A stretch of DNA of 30,369 bases from a virus, in IMG/VR virus record IMGVR_UViG_3300023278_000373, positions 1 to 30,369 of that record; one strand, given 5' to 3'. The notes below the pieces were generated by a model that was given only the letters and a program-made list of their open reading frames with translations, did not search any database and was not told the DNA's origin. The translations under genes were made by a program, and so were the position numbers. Positions 1 through 7,418 of this stretch are shown here, piece by piece (position 1 is the first letter of the stretch; each line of letters starts with the position of its first letter).

Positions 1-290
1 AAAGTTAAACCTGTCGAAGTATCAATAACATCTAATACTTTAAAGTCTCGGTCTGCTCCTAGTAATGAATAAGACATAACACCACTACTTGTAGAGATAG
101 CAGACGTAACACGTAATACTTGCCAATCCCAGTAGTGTTCTACTTCATACTTAGCATCATTAACAAAGTCACCTACCATCTTATGATAGTCAGTAGGGCC
201 GTTAGATGAAGAAAGATTACCAGACCAGTCAGTTATTTGATCTTCACGTAACCGCCTAAGCACTTCGTTTATAATATCTCTATATATCAT
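1..290 (-). CDS. Head-tail adaptor protein, 3' end outside the window
   Basis: The ATG is at 288-290, preceded by AAGGAG 11 nt upstream, and the frame stays open to the left edge, giving 96 residues of an incomplete protein. The start reads MIYRDIINEVLRRLREDQ, followed by a segment with DFVNDAKYEVEHYWDWQVLR. This pattern (short helix, REDQ, then NDAK-EVE-WDW) is the one I associate with the short adaptor proteins that sit under the portal in podoviruses such as the SU10 type; that assignment is recognition from memory, not a search. It would dock on the portal ring and connect the head to the tail tube. It is the most downstream visible gene of the late minus-strand block, and the tail-tube genes expected next are not in the window. 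Confidence 0.7.
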   Translation of the reverse strand, partial: MIYRDIINEVLRRLREDQITDWSGNLSSSNGPTDYHKMVGDFVNDAKYEVEHYWDWQVLRVTSAISTSSGVMSYSLLGADRDFKVLDVIDTSTGLT

Positions 291-334
291 ATTAAATAAA
301 ACTCCTTACTATATTGTATCGGCATAATAGTTTC

Positions 335-559
335 CTATAATGTTGCTAGTTTAAGAACACCCATAAGACCTACTTGGTCTGCAAATACAACACCACCAGC
401 CCCTACAGCAATCCATTTGATCTGCCTTAGTAGTTCAATGATAGAGCAGAGGGTTACTTTAAGTTCAACAGAGGTTTGCTTGAGGCTTGTTATTTCATTA
501 TCGTGACTGTCGGCTCGCCACTCTAGTTTAGTCACACGTTCATTGTGTTCATTCATCAT
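335..559 (-). CDS. Small coiled-coil membrane protein, XhlA-like
   Basis: This is a 74-residue protein. Residues 5-45 form an amphipathic coiled coil (RVTKLEWRADSHDNEITSLK and onward), and residues about 48-66 form one hydrophobic segment (WIAVGAGGVVFADQVG). Coiled coil plus one C-terminal membrane helix is the layout of XhlA-type hemolysin/holin-associated proteins, so a role in lysis beside the holin at 4,647-5,081 is possible; this is an inference from layout only. Its ATG overlaps the stop of the upstream 176-residue gene (ATGA, 556-559), and AGGA lies just before it, so translational coupling is likely. A second ATG directly follows the first. Confidence 0.6.
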   Translation of the reverse strand: MMNEHNERVTKLEWRADSHDNEITSLKQTSVELKVTLCSIIELLRQIKWIAVGAGGVVFADQVGLMGVLKLATL

Positions 560-1086
560 ACATCCTTAACCGCTTCAGGTGTAGCATCAAAAACAGCCTG
601 TGCTGCTTCACGTTCTGCTACATCTGTGGTGATTAGTGGGTTGACTATAGTCTCAACCGTAGCCACACCTTCAATGTCGTCACTATAGGTAGTCACTTCA
701 ACGGTAGGTTCAACTGGTTCAATGGCTGTCTGAGTAATAACCGAAGCCATTACATTGTCCATCTCCATAGTCTCTTCGTTGAACACTTGCTCACTTGTGG
801 CTTGCATTTCTGTTAACTCAGCTTGACCATCGGCAACAATGTATTGGGCTAGTCGAGCTGTGGCTTGCTTGTAGGCAACTAACTGCTCATTGAACGTGTT
901 GTCACGGCGGTTAACTGTGGTATCAGTAGCGACTTGCTCCATGTACGCATTTAACTCACCATCACCTAAACGAATAGAACGCTCTCGTTTCCACTCAGGC
1001 CAATCACACTCAATCAAGGCTTGAGTACGTTTTTGTAGTTGAGCATCCGTAAAGGGCGCATCACCTTTTTCTATAAATTGTGTCAT
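556..1086 (-). CDS. Hypothetical acidic protein downstream of the tail fibre
   Basis: This 176-residue acidic protein has no function I can assign firmly. Its first 85 residues contain ALIECDWPEWKRERSIR and a helical FNEQLVAYKQATARLAQYIV segment, reminiscent of tail-fibre assembly chaperones in which a conserved DW motif precedes a helix; the remainder is Thr/Val/Glu-rich and looks poorly structured. Position supports a link to the fibre: it follows the fibre gene and a small partner. The start shares one base with the preceding stop (TAATG at 1,084-1,088 on the minus strand), with GGAG 9 nt upstream. A fibre chaperone or a minor virion protein are both possible. Confidence 0.55.
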   Translation of the reverse strand: MTQFIEKGDAPFTDAQLQKRTQALIECDWPEWKRERSIRLGDGELNAYMEQVATDTTVNRRDNTFNEQLVAYKQATARLAQYIVADGQAELTEMQATSEQVFNEETMEMDNVMASVITQTAIEPVEPTVEVTTYSDDIEGVATVETIVNPLITTDVAEREAAQAVFDATPEAVKDV

Positions 1087-1379
1087 TACGCTATTACTCC
1101 AATAACACCAACATCGTTTAGGTTAGTAGGGGCCACGTTGAAAGTTACAACATAAGCACCATCCACTTGGCTAGCCACATACTCATCACTTGCACCCTCT
1201 TTTTGTAAGGCTCCTGCATTAAATACATGGTTAGGTTTCCAGCCAAGAGGTAGGGTAAAAGCAACCACTGTGCCGTCACCTACGAACCAGAACTGCTGCT
1301 CACTATAACCACCTTGGTTTCTCAAGCTAGCTAGTTCTTCCCTCAAATTAATCGAGGGTTTACTTATATTTACTGTCAT
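1086..1379 (-). CDS. Small virion-type protein with a tail-fibre-like beta domain
   Basis: This is a 97-residue protein. After an N-terminal helix (INLREELASLRNQGG) it has FVGDGTVVAFTLPLGWKP and VTFNVAPTNLNDVGVIGVIA, a beta-rich arrangement (GDG-T-FTLP-GW then a VTF-AP strand) that recurs in small domains of phage tail fibres and receptor-binding proteins. It lies 4 nt after the fibre stop codon with GAGG 9 nt before its ATG, so it is probably cotranslated with the fibre and may be a fibre cap or head decoration. The function is inferred from layout only. Confidence 0.6.
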   Translation of the reverse strand: MTVNISKPSINLREELASLRNQGGYSEQQFWFVGDGTVVAFTLPLGWKPNHVFNAGALQKEGASDEYVASQVDGAYVVTFNVAPTNLNDVGVIGVIA

Positions 1380-1383
1380 TTGA

Positions 1384-4300
1384 TTAATCCTCGACTACTA
1401 AATTATTGGAAGTTGAGATGGCTGCACCCACTGCGGTTGTGGTGTTATCCACTCGACGTAGCCCACTAAACACTGAGCGACCTGAGCTTGTGCCTACGTG
1501 CAGCAAATTAGATTCTGAGTCGTGAGCCAGTGCTGTGACAGCATCAGATGTGCCGTAGAGTGTTGCCTGTGCGCCATCTTGGAACAAAGGCTTCTCTGCC
1601 TCGTAGATGTCTTTGATCTGCTGGGCTGATGGGGCTGTGGCTGAGATTCGCCATAAGGCCATTGAGCCGTCAGCTAGATACCATGTGTTCTGGGCTGATC
1701 TTCCTGCCGACAGTACAGCGCCAGAGCTAGTTATATTGGTAGTCGAAGCAACTGAGTACACTTGTTCGCCATCGGCATGTAAGGTGAACACACCTGATTT
1801 CCGAGAGGCAACTACAAATATCCAAGAGCCGCTAGGCATAGTGAATGATGAAATTTTCCAACCACCAATGTATGCCGCCAAAGCACCGTTAAGCTTTATT
1901 ATGTTAAACCATGTAGCAGTCGTTGAACCGTCATACCTATCAAGCATGGTTTCATAAGTTATACTTCCCATTTTAACCCAACCCATATAACTAAAGTCAC
2001 CCGTACCAAAGTCAAGGTCACTGTTATAAGGCTGCTCAAGATAGTTAGTAGCAGAGAACCCACTGTACGCCACCAAATCCGCACCCGTTGCCACTGGATT
2101 CTTTGTAATCGTGCCGTGAACTTGTAGGCCGTTAGCGTTGACTGAGCGGTCTGCGTCGGCTAGGCGTACTGAGATGTTGTCTACCACCTGTGTACCATCT
2201 GCAACTCCTCTGACATTGACGTAAACAGTAGTTCCAGTAGGGGTAAACTGATAAGTGTTCACACCCGTTGCTAAAACTTCCGCTAAGTAGGTTGTACCGA
2301 CATCAGTGTAACCTACACCTACATACGCAGAACCAGACACCTCAGTTATTTGAAGTACATAAGTAGCCCCCACCACTACTGTAAGAGCCTGTGTGATAAA
2401 TCCTCTATTATTTATATCTGTACGAATTAACTCTAACTGCCCCGAAGTAACAGATGCGGAACCCGTCCCTACTGATATATCCGTCCAACCCGTCAAGTCC
2501 GTATCAAACGTACCATTAGTCACCAGCTCACTACCAACCACATCAGTATCATCCGTGTCGCTGAGTGCGGCTAGCTTAATGTCGCCTACCATGTAGCCTG
2601 TGTTGTAGTCGGAGGTGATGTAGGCTACTGAGCCTTCTGATGGGGTCGTTGTGTTTTCGTCTAGAAGTGTTAGTCCTGCTGTTACGCCAACAGCTCTTTC
2701 TGTAGTTGCGTTAATATCATCTTGCCCACCAATTAAAACTAAATCTTCGGCTACAGAAGAAGCTCCCCTAGCATCATACATTGCATCTGCGTTTTGCGTT
2801 GAGCCTGTTTTTGTATTAATTGTAATTACATTATCCGCAGTGGGTAGGCTGTTAAACACATACACCCATGAGTTAATTCCCAAAGAATATCCATTAACAA
2901 AAGATAATCTTCCACTCTCGTTTAAAGTTATACTGTGGCAGACATTAAAAGAAGAATTACTATTAACTATATCAACAACACTCCCATCATCCTTAATCAC
3001 GGAAATTCCCCCGTCAGAAGCAATTGCAATCGTGGGAATCGGTAGGCCAGTTGCGGAGTCTATGGGGGCATTGGGTAGGACAGTCATAGCTACGTCGTTG
3101 GCGTCAGCGTTCACAATAGCGAATTCTTGCTCGTTGCCTATATAGCCCTTTCCATTGTTTCTTTTTGATATATTACCTTGGTATATTGCACCTGTGTAGC
3201 TACTTCCTATAGTTCTGTAGTACCTAGAAATCTCTGTTAGAAAATTAAGTTTTATAGCTCCGCCATTGGCAGTACCGCCTACAGCTAGAACCATATACCC
3301 ATTGTTCATAGTTACTGCTTTTACAGTTCCTGACGAACCATCAGCGACTAGGTTAGCTACAGTAAAATCAACTTGAACAAGGTTAAACACCATCCACATA
3401 GGCATAGCAGGGTCATCACCATCGTAGATAGTAACCTTAAGATTCTCAGCAACAATCACTGCTACCGCAGGGAACTCTTTACGTGAACCCCTTGTGCTAG
3501 TGTTGAGTGTCTCGTTGTACCAGCTAGTGCCTTGTGTGCGCTTTCTCCATGCGCCACCGTCTGAGTCTTTTGAAGTGTCGTATACAAATACGTCTACTGC
3601 TGTGACTGCTTTGGTGGCTGCAATGGCTGCGACATTAATGTCATTTGCTGAACTGGCTGCTGCTAGCTTTGATGCTAAAGCCTCTGAAGCTGATGTTGAT
3701 GCTGAAGAAGCACTAGCTGTAGCACTTACTTGACTAGCTGCTGCTGCTGTTTGAGATACAAGAGCTGCTGCTTTTGATAACTCCGCAGCAGTCTCTGATG
3801 ACTCTGCAGCAGTCTTTGATAACTCCGCAGCAGTCTCTGCAGTCTCTGCTGCTGTAGCACTTACTGCTGATGCGGATGCGTTAGCTGCTGAGGCTGTTTG
3901 AGAGGCTAGGGCTTCAGCTGCCTTAGTTGTTGCCGTAGACGCTTGAGTCGTAGCTGTAGACGCTGATGTAGCGGCTGCTGTGGCTGAGTTGCTTGCATTA
4001 ACTTCGCTTCCTGAAGAAGCATTCTGACTTGAAAGGGCGTTAGCTGCTGATGATGCTGATGCTGTTGCTGATGCTGCTGCATTGGTCTCACTCGTTCCTG
4101 CGTTAGTTTCTGATGTAGCACTACTAGTAGCACTAGCGGCTGAGTTAGCAGCTGTAGTAACGGCTTCTGAAGCTTTAGTAGCTGATATACCTGCTTGTGT
4201 AGTAGCTACAGAAGCGTTAGATGCACTTGAGGAAGCTGACGCAGATGAAGCAGAAGCACTATTAGCTGATGATGTAGCTGAGTTAGCTGAATTAGTTGCT

Positions 4301-4626
4301 GACGTTCCAGCATTAGATGCTTTAGTAGTCGCTAAGGTAGCTGATGATGTAGCTGAGTTAGCTGAAGCTAATGAAGAAGAAGCACTAGCGGATGCAGCAG
4401 TTGATGCAGTTGCTGAGGCAGAAGCACTAGCGGCTGAGTTAGCTTCATTTACAGAAGCTGATGCTGCGCTAGACACTACAGTATTATATTTATCTATATA
4501 ATCTTGAGTAGAAGATCCTGCCTCTCCCTGTGGGCCTTGAGCACCTCGTGTAGTTGCTGTGTAGTCATCGTCATCAATGCCTAATGGATTTGTTGATGAT
4601 GAGTTTAATCCTCTATCTAATCCCAT
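1384..4626 (-). CDS. Tail fibre with Ala/Ser/Thr stalk and lectin-like tip
   Basis: This is a 1,080-residue receptor-binding fibre. Residues 1-27 are a virion-attachment stub. Residues 28-37 are three collagen-like Gly-X-Y triplets (GAQGPQGEAG). Residues about 50-345 are almost entirely Ala, Ser and Thr with scattered Asn, Glu and Lys in short quasi-repeats, like the stalk of lambda side tail fibre (Stf). Residues 350-690 begin DVFVYDTSKDSDGGAW and carry repeated beta segments (PTIAIASDGGISVI and similar) that could form a propeller-like body. Residues about 697-822 (ELVTNGTFDTDLTGW to ISVRL) resemble a carbohydrate-binding jelly roll of the CBM4/9 type. Residues about 860-1010 resemble a LamG/concanavalin-like lectin domain. 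The start has AGGG upstream. Domain names are by eye. Confidence 0.9.
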   Translation of the reverse strand: MGLDRGLNSSSTNPLGIDDDDYTATTRGAQGPQGEAGSSTQDYIDKYNTVVSSAASASVNEANSAASASASATASTAASASASSSLASANSATSSATLATTKASNAGTSATNSANSATSSANSASASSASASSSASNASVATTQAGISATKASEAVTTAANSAASATSSATSETNAGTSETNAAASATASASSAANALSSQNASSGSEVNASNSATAAATSASTATTQASTATTKAAEALASQTASAANASASAVSATAAETAETAAELSKTAAESSETAAELSKAAALVSQTAAAASQVSATASASSASTSASEALASKLAAASSANDINVAAIAATKAVTAVDVFVYDTSKDSDGGAWRKRTQGTSWYNETLNTSTRGSRKEFPAVAVIVAENLKVTIYDGDDPAMPMWMVFNLVQVDFTVANLVADGSSGTVKAVTMNNGYMVLAVGGTANGGAIKLNFLTEISRYYRTIGSSYTGAIYQGNISKRNNGKGYIGNEQEFAIVNADANDVAMTVLPNAPIDSATGLPIPTIAIASDGGISVIKDDGSVVDIVNSNSSFNVCHSITLNESGRLSFVNGYSLGINSWVYVFNSLPTADNVITINTKTGSTQNADAMYDARGASSVAEDLVLIGGQDDINATTERAVGVTAGLTLLDENTTTPSEGSVAYITSDYNTGYMVGDIKLAALSDTDDTDVVGSELVTNGTFDTDLTGWTDISVGTGSASVTSGQLELIRTDINNRGFITQALTVVVGATYVLQITEVSGSAYVGVGYTDVGTTYLAEVLATGVNTYQFTPTGTTVYVNVRGVADGTQVVDNISVRLADADRSVNANGLQVHGTITKNPVATGADLVAYSGFSATNYLEQPYNSDLDFGTGDFSYMGWVKMGSITYETMLDRYDGSTTATWFNIIKLNGALAAYIGGWKISSFTMPSGSWIFVVASRKSGVFTLHADGEQVYSVASTTNITSSGAVLSAGRSAQNTWYLADGSMALWRISATAPSAQQIKDIYEAEKPLFQDGAQATLYGTSDAVTALAHDSESNLLHVGTSSGRSVFSGLRRVDNTTTAVGAAISTSNNLVVED
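3590..4480 (-). repeat. Degenerate repeat encoding the fibre Ala/Ser/Thr stalk
   Basis: About 890 bp of low-complexity coding DNA is dominated, on the plus strand, by agc, tga, gct and agt words such as GTAGCACTAGCGGCTGAGTT. The units are imperfect and vary in length while the frame is kept, consistent with growth by slippage or unequal recombination under selection for reading frame. The composition also opens long antisense frames that look like Ala/Glu-rich proteins but are by-products. Confidence 0.8.
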
Positions 4627-4646
4627 GAGTGTTATACCCTTTTAAT

Positions 4647-5081
4647 TTATTTACGTGAAACAATGGACTGTCCGAAGTACATACCTACGACAGCCATAAT
4701 TGAGTGTGGTAGCCACTCTGGTGTAACAACACCTTCTAAAGTGACCCATTTAGTTGCTACGTCTGTAAAGTCTAAAAATAATAATTTAAACCCTGTAGTG
4801 ACCTCCACAGGAACTACAGTATCATGTCCCAAAATGGGAGCTATGAGTATGAACATAGCCATCCCCATAAAAGATATAACTAGAAAACGTCTAATCCATT
4901 GAGCGTTAGGTGTATCATAGGCCCTAGCAGCTCCTAAACTGTCCTGAGAGGCCGAGAATTGACTCATGAGAGCTTTCTGCTGGTCAGCCTTATCAGACTG
5001 TGCCTGTGACCACATCTTCATTACAGCGCCTCCTACGACGCTTAGAAGCATAGTGATGGCTTCGATAGGTAATCCAAACAT
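4647..5081 (-). CDS. Holin, three membrane segments
   Basis: This 144-residue membrane protein has hydrophobic segments at about 4-21 (LPIEAITMLLSVVGGAV), 65-85 (FLVISFMGMAMFILIAPILG) and 127-140 (SIMAVVGMYFGQSI). A Gln/Lys/Ser-rich soluble stretch lies after the first, and PNAQWIRRF precedes the second. This order, with an arginine pair before TM2 and an APIL motif, is that of the GTA-type three-TM holin family. It would form lesions in the inner membrane at lysis and release a murein hydrolase. It sits beside the fibre gene. GGAGG (5,090-5,094) is 8 nt upstream of the ATG and lies inside the end of the preceding gene, so the two are coupled. No classical endolysin gene is visible in the window. 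Confidence 0.72.
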   Translation of the reverse strand: MFGLPIEAITMLLSVVGGAVMKMWSQAQSDKADQQKALMSQFSASQDSLGAARAYDTPNAQWIRRFLVISFMGMAMFILIAPILGHDTVVPVEVTTGFKLLFLDFTDVATKWVTLEGVVTPEWLPHSIMAVVGMYFGQSIVSRK

Positions 5082-5085
5082 AGAC

Positions 5086-5334
5086 CTAGCCTCCTGTATG
5101 GCTCTTTTCCTTCTTTAACTCTTGTTTCATTTGTTTTGCTCTGTTTCTTTCCCAAGTCATGTATGTACCAGCAAAGGCTGGGTCACTTGGATCTAAGGAG
5201 ACTTTAACAGGGACGATAATCATATGCGCATCCTCTCTACAGACCTTACACACTTTAGCTTTTTTACGATCACTCATAGGACATAGGTGATCAGTAGTAT
5301 GACCGTCATTGCAAGTATAAGAGTAGATGGGCAT
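5086..5334 (-). CDS. Small zinc-ribbon protein, FmdB-like
   Basis: This is an 82-residue protein. It starts MPIYSYTCNDGH, the typical opening of the FmdB/regulatory-protein zinc-ribbon family (MPxYxYxC). Cys8, Cys18, Cys29 and Cys32 (CKVC) plus nearby His residues could bind one zinc. The first knuckle lacks the usual CxxC spacing, so the site is atypical. The C-terminus is Lys/Glu-rich and helical. Such proteins are frequent in phage structural operons; their job is unknown. AGGA is 6 nt before the ATG. It lies just after the terminator that follows the capsid gene, so it is expressed by read-through or from its own promoter. Confidence 0.7.
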   Translation of the reverse strand: MPIYSYTCNDGHTTDHLCPMSDRKKAKVCKVCREDAHMIIVPVKVSLDPSDPAFAGTYMTWERNRAKQMKQELKKEKSHTGG

Positions 5335-5357
5335 ATAATTTCCTAATGATAATTAGT

Positions 5358-5385
5358 AAAAAGAAGCCCCTACCGTAGTAGGAGC
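5358..5385 (-). terminator. Intrinsic terminator after the major capsid gene
   Basis: Read on the minus strand, an 8-bp stem GCTCCTAC/GTAGGGGC (one G-U pair) encloses a 4-nt loop and is followed by TTCTTTTT. It lies 63 nt past the capsid stop codon. This position would give capsid mRNA in excess over the holin and fibre genes downstream. Confidence 0.8.
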
Positions 5386-5447
5386 CTCTAGGTATCAACT
5401 ACTTAACTAAGTTAAGCTTATGAAAGATTAGTGCGCCTCGCACTAGA

Positions 5448-6308
5448 CTAAGCTGTTGGAACAATGAAGCTGATGCCAGCATTGTCACGCAACTCTTTAA
5501 CACCATAGATAGTATCAGCAGTGAACAAGTCACCTAAATACTGCTGCTGGTATTGAGTCTGTGAACGAACACCCTGTTGCTCTGCAAGAACCAAAGCATC
5601 CTTATGCAACATAACACCTACACGATCAGAACCAACGGTAGGACAAGCGTTAGATACAAACACCTCTACACCGTATACGTTACCCATCATGCCAGTCTTG
5701 ATAGCTTCACCACTACCAACGAAAGCTTGCTCAGTGAAACGTGAAATTCCCAACATGTCGCTCTTAGCTACAGGAGGAAGCACCAATGAACGACCTGTCA
5801 TAGGAACGTCAGCATTGTCTAGCTCAAGCATAAACTTACGAATACCAGCATCAGTAATGTCAGCAGTAGTAGCACCACCGTCACCACCTAGTTGAACGCC
5901 ACCATTTAGGCCAGAAACTAGAGCGAAAAGATCAGCGTCTACCTGTGCAGCTAAGGCATAGCCAGCGTCATCAGTGTAGAAACGACGTAAAGAAGAAAGT
6001 GCTTGCTTCTCTACAATATCTTCAATCATAGTTGAATATTCATAATGCTTGTCGATAGTAACGATTACTTCACTGTTAGAAGGTGAGTTAAGAGTTACTT
6101 GAGTTGAAGCAGCTTTAGCGTTCGCAGATCCGCGAGAAGGTGAAGGAATGTGAATTGAATCACCTTTCTTACCAGCGTGGTTCATACGAGTTACTAGGTT
6201 AGCTAGTACAAGATTACTCTTATAGCCAGCAATTACTTCGTCAGACCACAATTCTGGGATGAAAGTAGCTGATGTTGCTTTTGTTACGTGATTAGTACCT
6301 AATGCCAT
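5448..6308 (-). CDS. Major capsid protein
   Basis: This 286-residue protein should be the HK97-fold shell subunit. Evidence is the order portal, scaffold, this gene, together with typical features. An N-terminal region has FIPELWSDEVIAGYKSNLVL; an extended arm and beta segment have HIPSPSRGSANAKAA; a spine helix is followed by LVLPPVAKSDML; and the end carries VEVFVSNACP and MLHKDALVLAEQQ, motifs common to podovirus capsid proteins. It is on the short side for the family (T7 gp10A is 345 residues). GGAG lies 11 nt upstream of the ATG, in an AT-rich leader of 30 bp after the scaffold gene. An efficient terminator follows, consistent with high expression. Confidence 0.9.
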   Translation of the reverse strand: MALGTNHVTKATSATFIPELWSDEVIAGYKSNLVLANLVTRMNHAGKKGDSIHIPSPSRGSANAKAASTQVTLNSPSNSEVIVTIDKHYEYSTMIEDIVEKQALSSLRRFYTDDAGYALAAQVDADLFALVSGLNGGVQLGGDGGATTADITDAGIRKFMLELDNADVPMTGRSLVLPPVAKSDMLGISRFTEQAFVGSGEAIKTGMMGNVYGVEVFVSNACPTVGSDRVGVMLHKDALVLAEQQGVRSQTQYQQQYLGDLFTADTIYGVKELRDNAGISFIVPTA

Positions 6309-6339
6309 GTGAATTAACTCCAGTTAATTATAAATTATA

Positions 6340-7128
6340 TTATTTAACGCGACCATCTGCATATGCTTGGTAAATCTCCTTACCAAGAGATTCATATCGT
6401 ACAGGGTCACTTATTTTCAAACGAACGAGGTCAGACCTACGGTAAATCTGCTTACCTCCAATAGAATCCCCAGAAGACCTACTCTCCGTCTTGCCTGCTT
6501 TAAGTGCATTTGTCTTAGACTCATTCTGTGCATTCTTAACTTCTTGGGTCTTGGAGATCATAGAACGATCTTTCCAATTACTAAGTAGTTCGTCTGCAGC
6601 TTCAAAGTCATAAGCATTAGCATCTTGAAACAAACGCTGTCGGATCTTACTCTGAGAAATCCATTCCTGAAACTCAGGTGACTGTACTGTAGTCTGAGCA
6701 TCTGGATGTTTTGAAGCAATAGCTTTTATAGCCTCGTCTTGACGGCTCTTTGTGTTATTTGCTTCAGCTTCCTTTATCTTTGGATGATTATCAATTTCTC
6801 TTCGGATTGCCGCTTGTGGGTCTTCATAGAAATCAATATCCTCTTCCATAGAGGTAGGATTGGTCTGTTGATTGGCCTGTGTTTGAGATCTCAGAAAGTC
6901 ATCTGAAAGTTTACGTAGTTCACCGATCTCTTGCCCCTTGCGACCTAACTCTTTTTCGAGTTCTGCATAGGAGTTAGCAACTTCTTCGATGCTCTTGCCT
7001 TGAAACTTACTAGGCATTTCATATGACTGTTCCTGTTCAACCTCACCTGTGCCCTCTTCTTCAAAGGAGGTAATGTCGTCAGCTACTTCTAAATCCTCAA
7101 TAGGATCAACTACAATGTTGTTTACCAT
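6340..7128 (-). CDS. Capsid assembly scaffolding protein
   Basis: This 262-residue, very acidic, charged and helical protein sits directly upstream of the capsid gene. The N-terminal 35 residues are Glu/Asp-rich and look disordered; a central coiled coil (SIEEVANSYAELEKELGRKG and onward) follows, then a Gln/Asn-rich linker and a C-terminal basic tail ending RYESLGKEIYQAYADGRVK, which would contact the shell. Acidic disordered front, helical middle and small basic C-terminal capsid-binding end are the pattern of podovirus scaffolds. It would guide procapsid assembly and leave before maturation. GGAG is about 10 nt before the start. Confidence 0.85.
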   Translation of the reverse strand: MVNNIVVDPIEDLEVADDITSFEEEGTGEVEQEQSYEMPSKFQGKSIEEVANSYAELEKELGRKGQEIGELRKLSDDFLRSQTQANQQTNPTSMEEDIDFYEDPQAAIRREIDNHPKIKEAEANNTKSRQDEAIKAIASKHPDAQTTVQSPEFQEWISQSKIRQRLFQDANAYDFEAADELLSNWKDRSMISKTQEVKNAQNESKTNALKAGKTESRSSGDSIGGKQIYRRSDLVRLKISDPVRYESLGKEIYQAYADGRVK

Positions 7129-7184
7129 AGTGTTACTTCTCCGTCTATATAATAGATTGTGGAGTTAATTTTATGACACAGGCT

Positions 7185-7418
7185 CTATAGTGTAATAGAG
7201 TTGTCCGTATCGATGAGTTTTGTCTGTTCCTCTAATGTGATCAGCATATTAAGGATAGACAGTTGCCCTTGTACTTCATAAAGGGACTTTTCATCTTTAA
7301 TAGTAGATACGTTATTTAAAGATTCAGCCATAAGGGTTAATTCTTCAATTAAGTCCCTCCAACCGTCTACTTCAAACAAACGATATCTACCATCAAAAAA
7401 TTCTTTATCTTCTTTCAT
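7185..7418 (-). CDS. Small conserved protein between portal and scaffold
   Basis: This is a 77-residue protein with the segment FEVDGWRDLIEELTLMAESL and a later LYEVQGQLSILNMLITLEEQ. This W-x3-I-E-L helix followed by G-Q-L-x-L-x-x-L-x-x-L resembles short helical proteins found between portal and scaffold genes of many podoviruses; their role is not known to me. Its start overlaps the portal stop by one base, so translation is probably coupled. A role in procapsid assembly is a guess from position. Confidence 0.6.
   Translation of the reverse strand: MKEDKEFFDGRYRLFEVDGWRDLIEELTLMAESLNNVSTIKDEKSLYEVQGQLSILNMLITLEEQTKLIDTDNSITL

Noticed and set aside
4082-4501. Long plus-strand Ala/Glu/Asp-rich frame of 139 codons inside the fibre gene
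   Set aside because: It is the antisense of the Ala/Ser/Thr repeat; repeat composition removes stop codons on both strands. No ribosome site, and the fibre frame is clearly coding.
7129-7184. Promoter upstream of the scaffold gene (TATTAT on the minus strand)
   Set aside because: The -35 match is poor (TGTCAT at 18 bp) and AT-rich gaps of this sort occur by chance; no supporting repeat.
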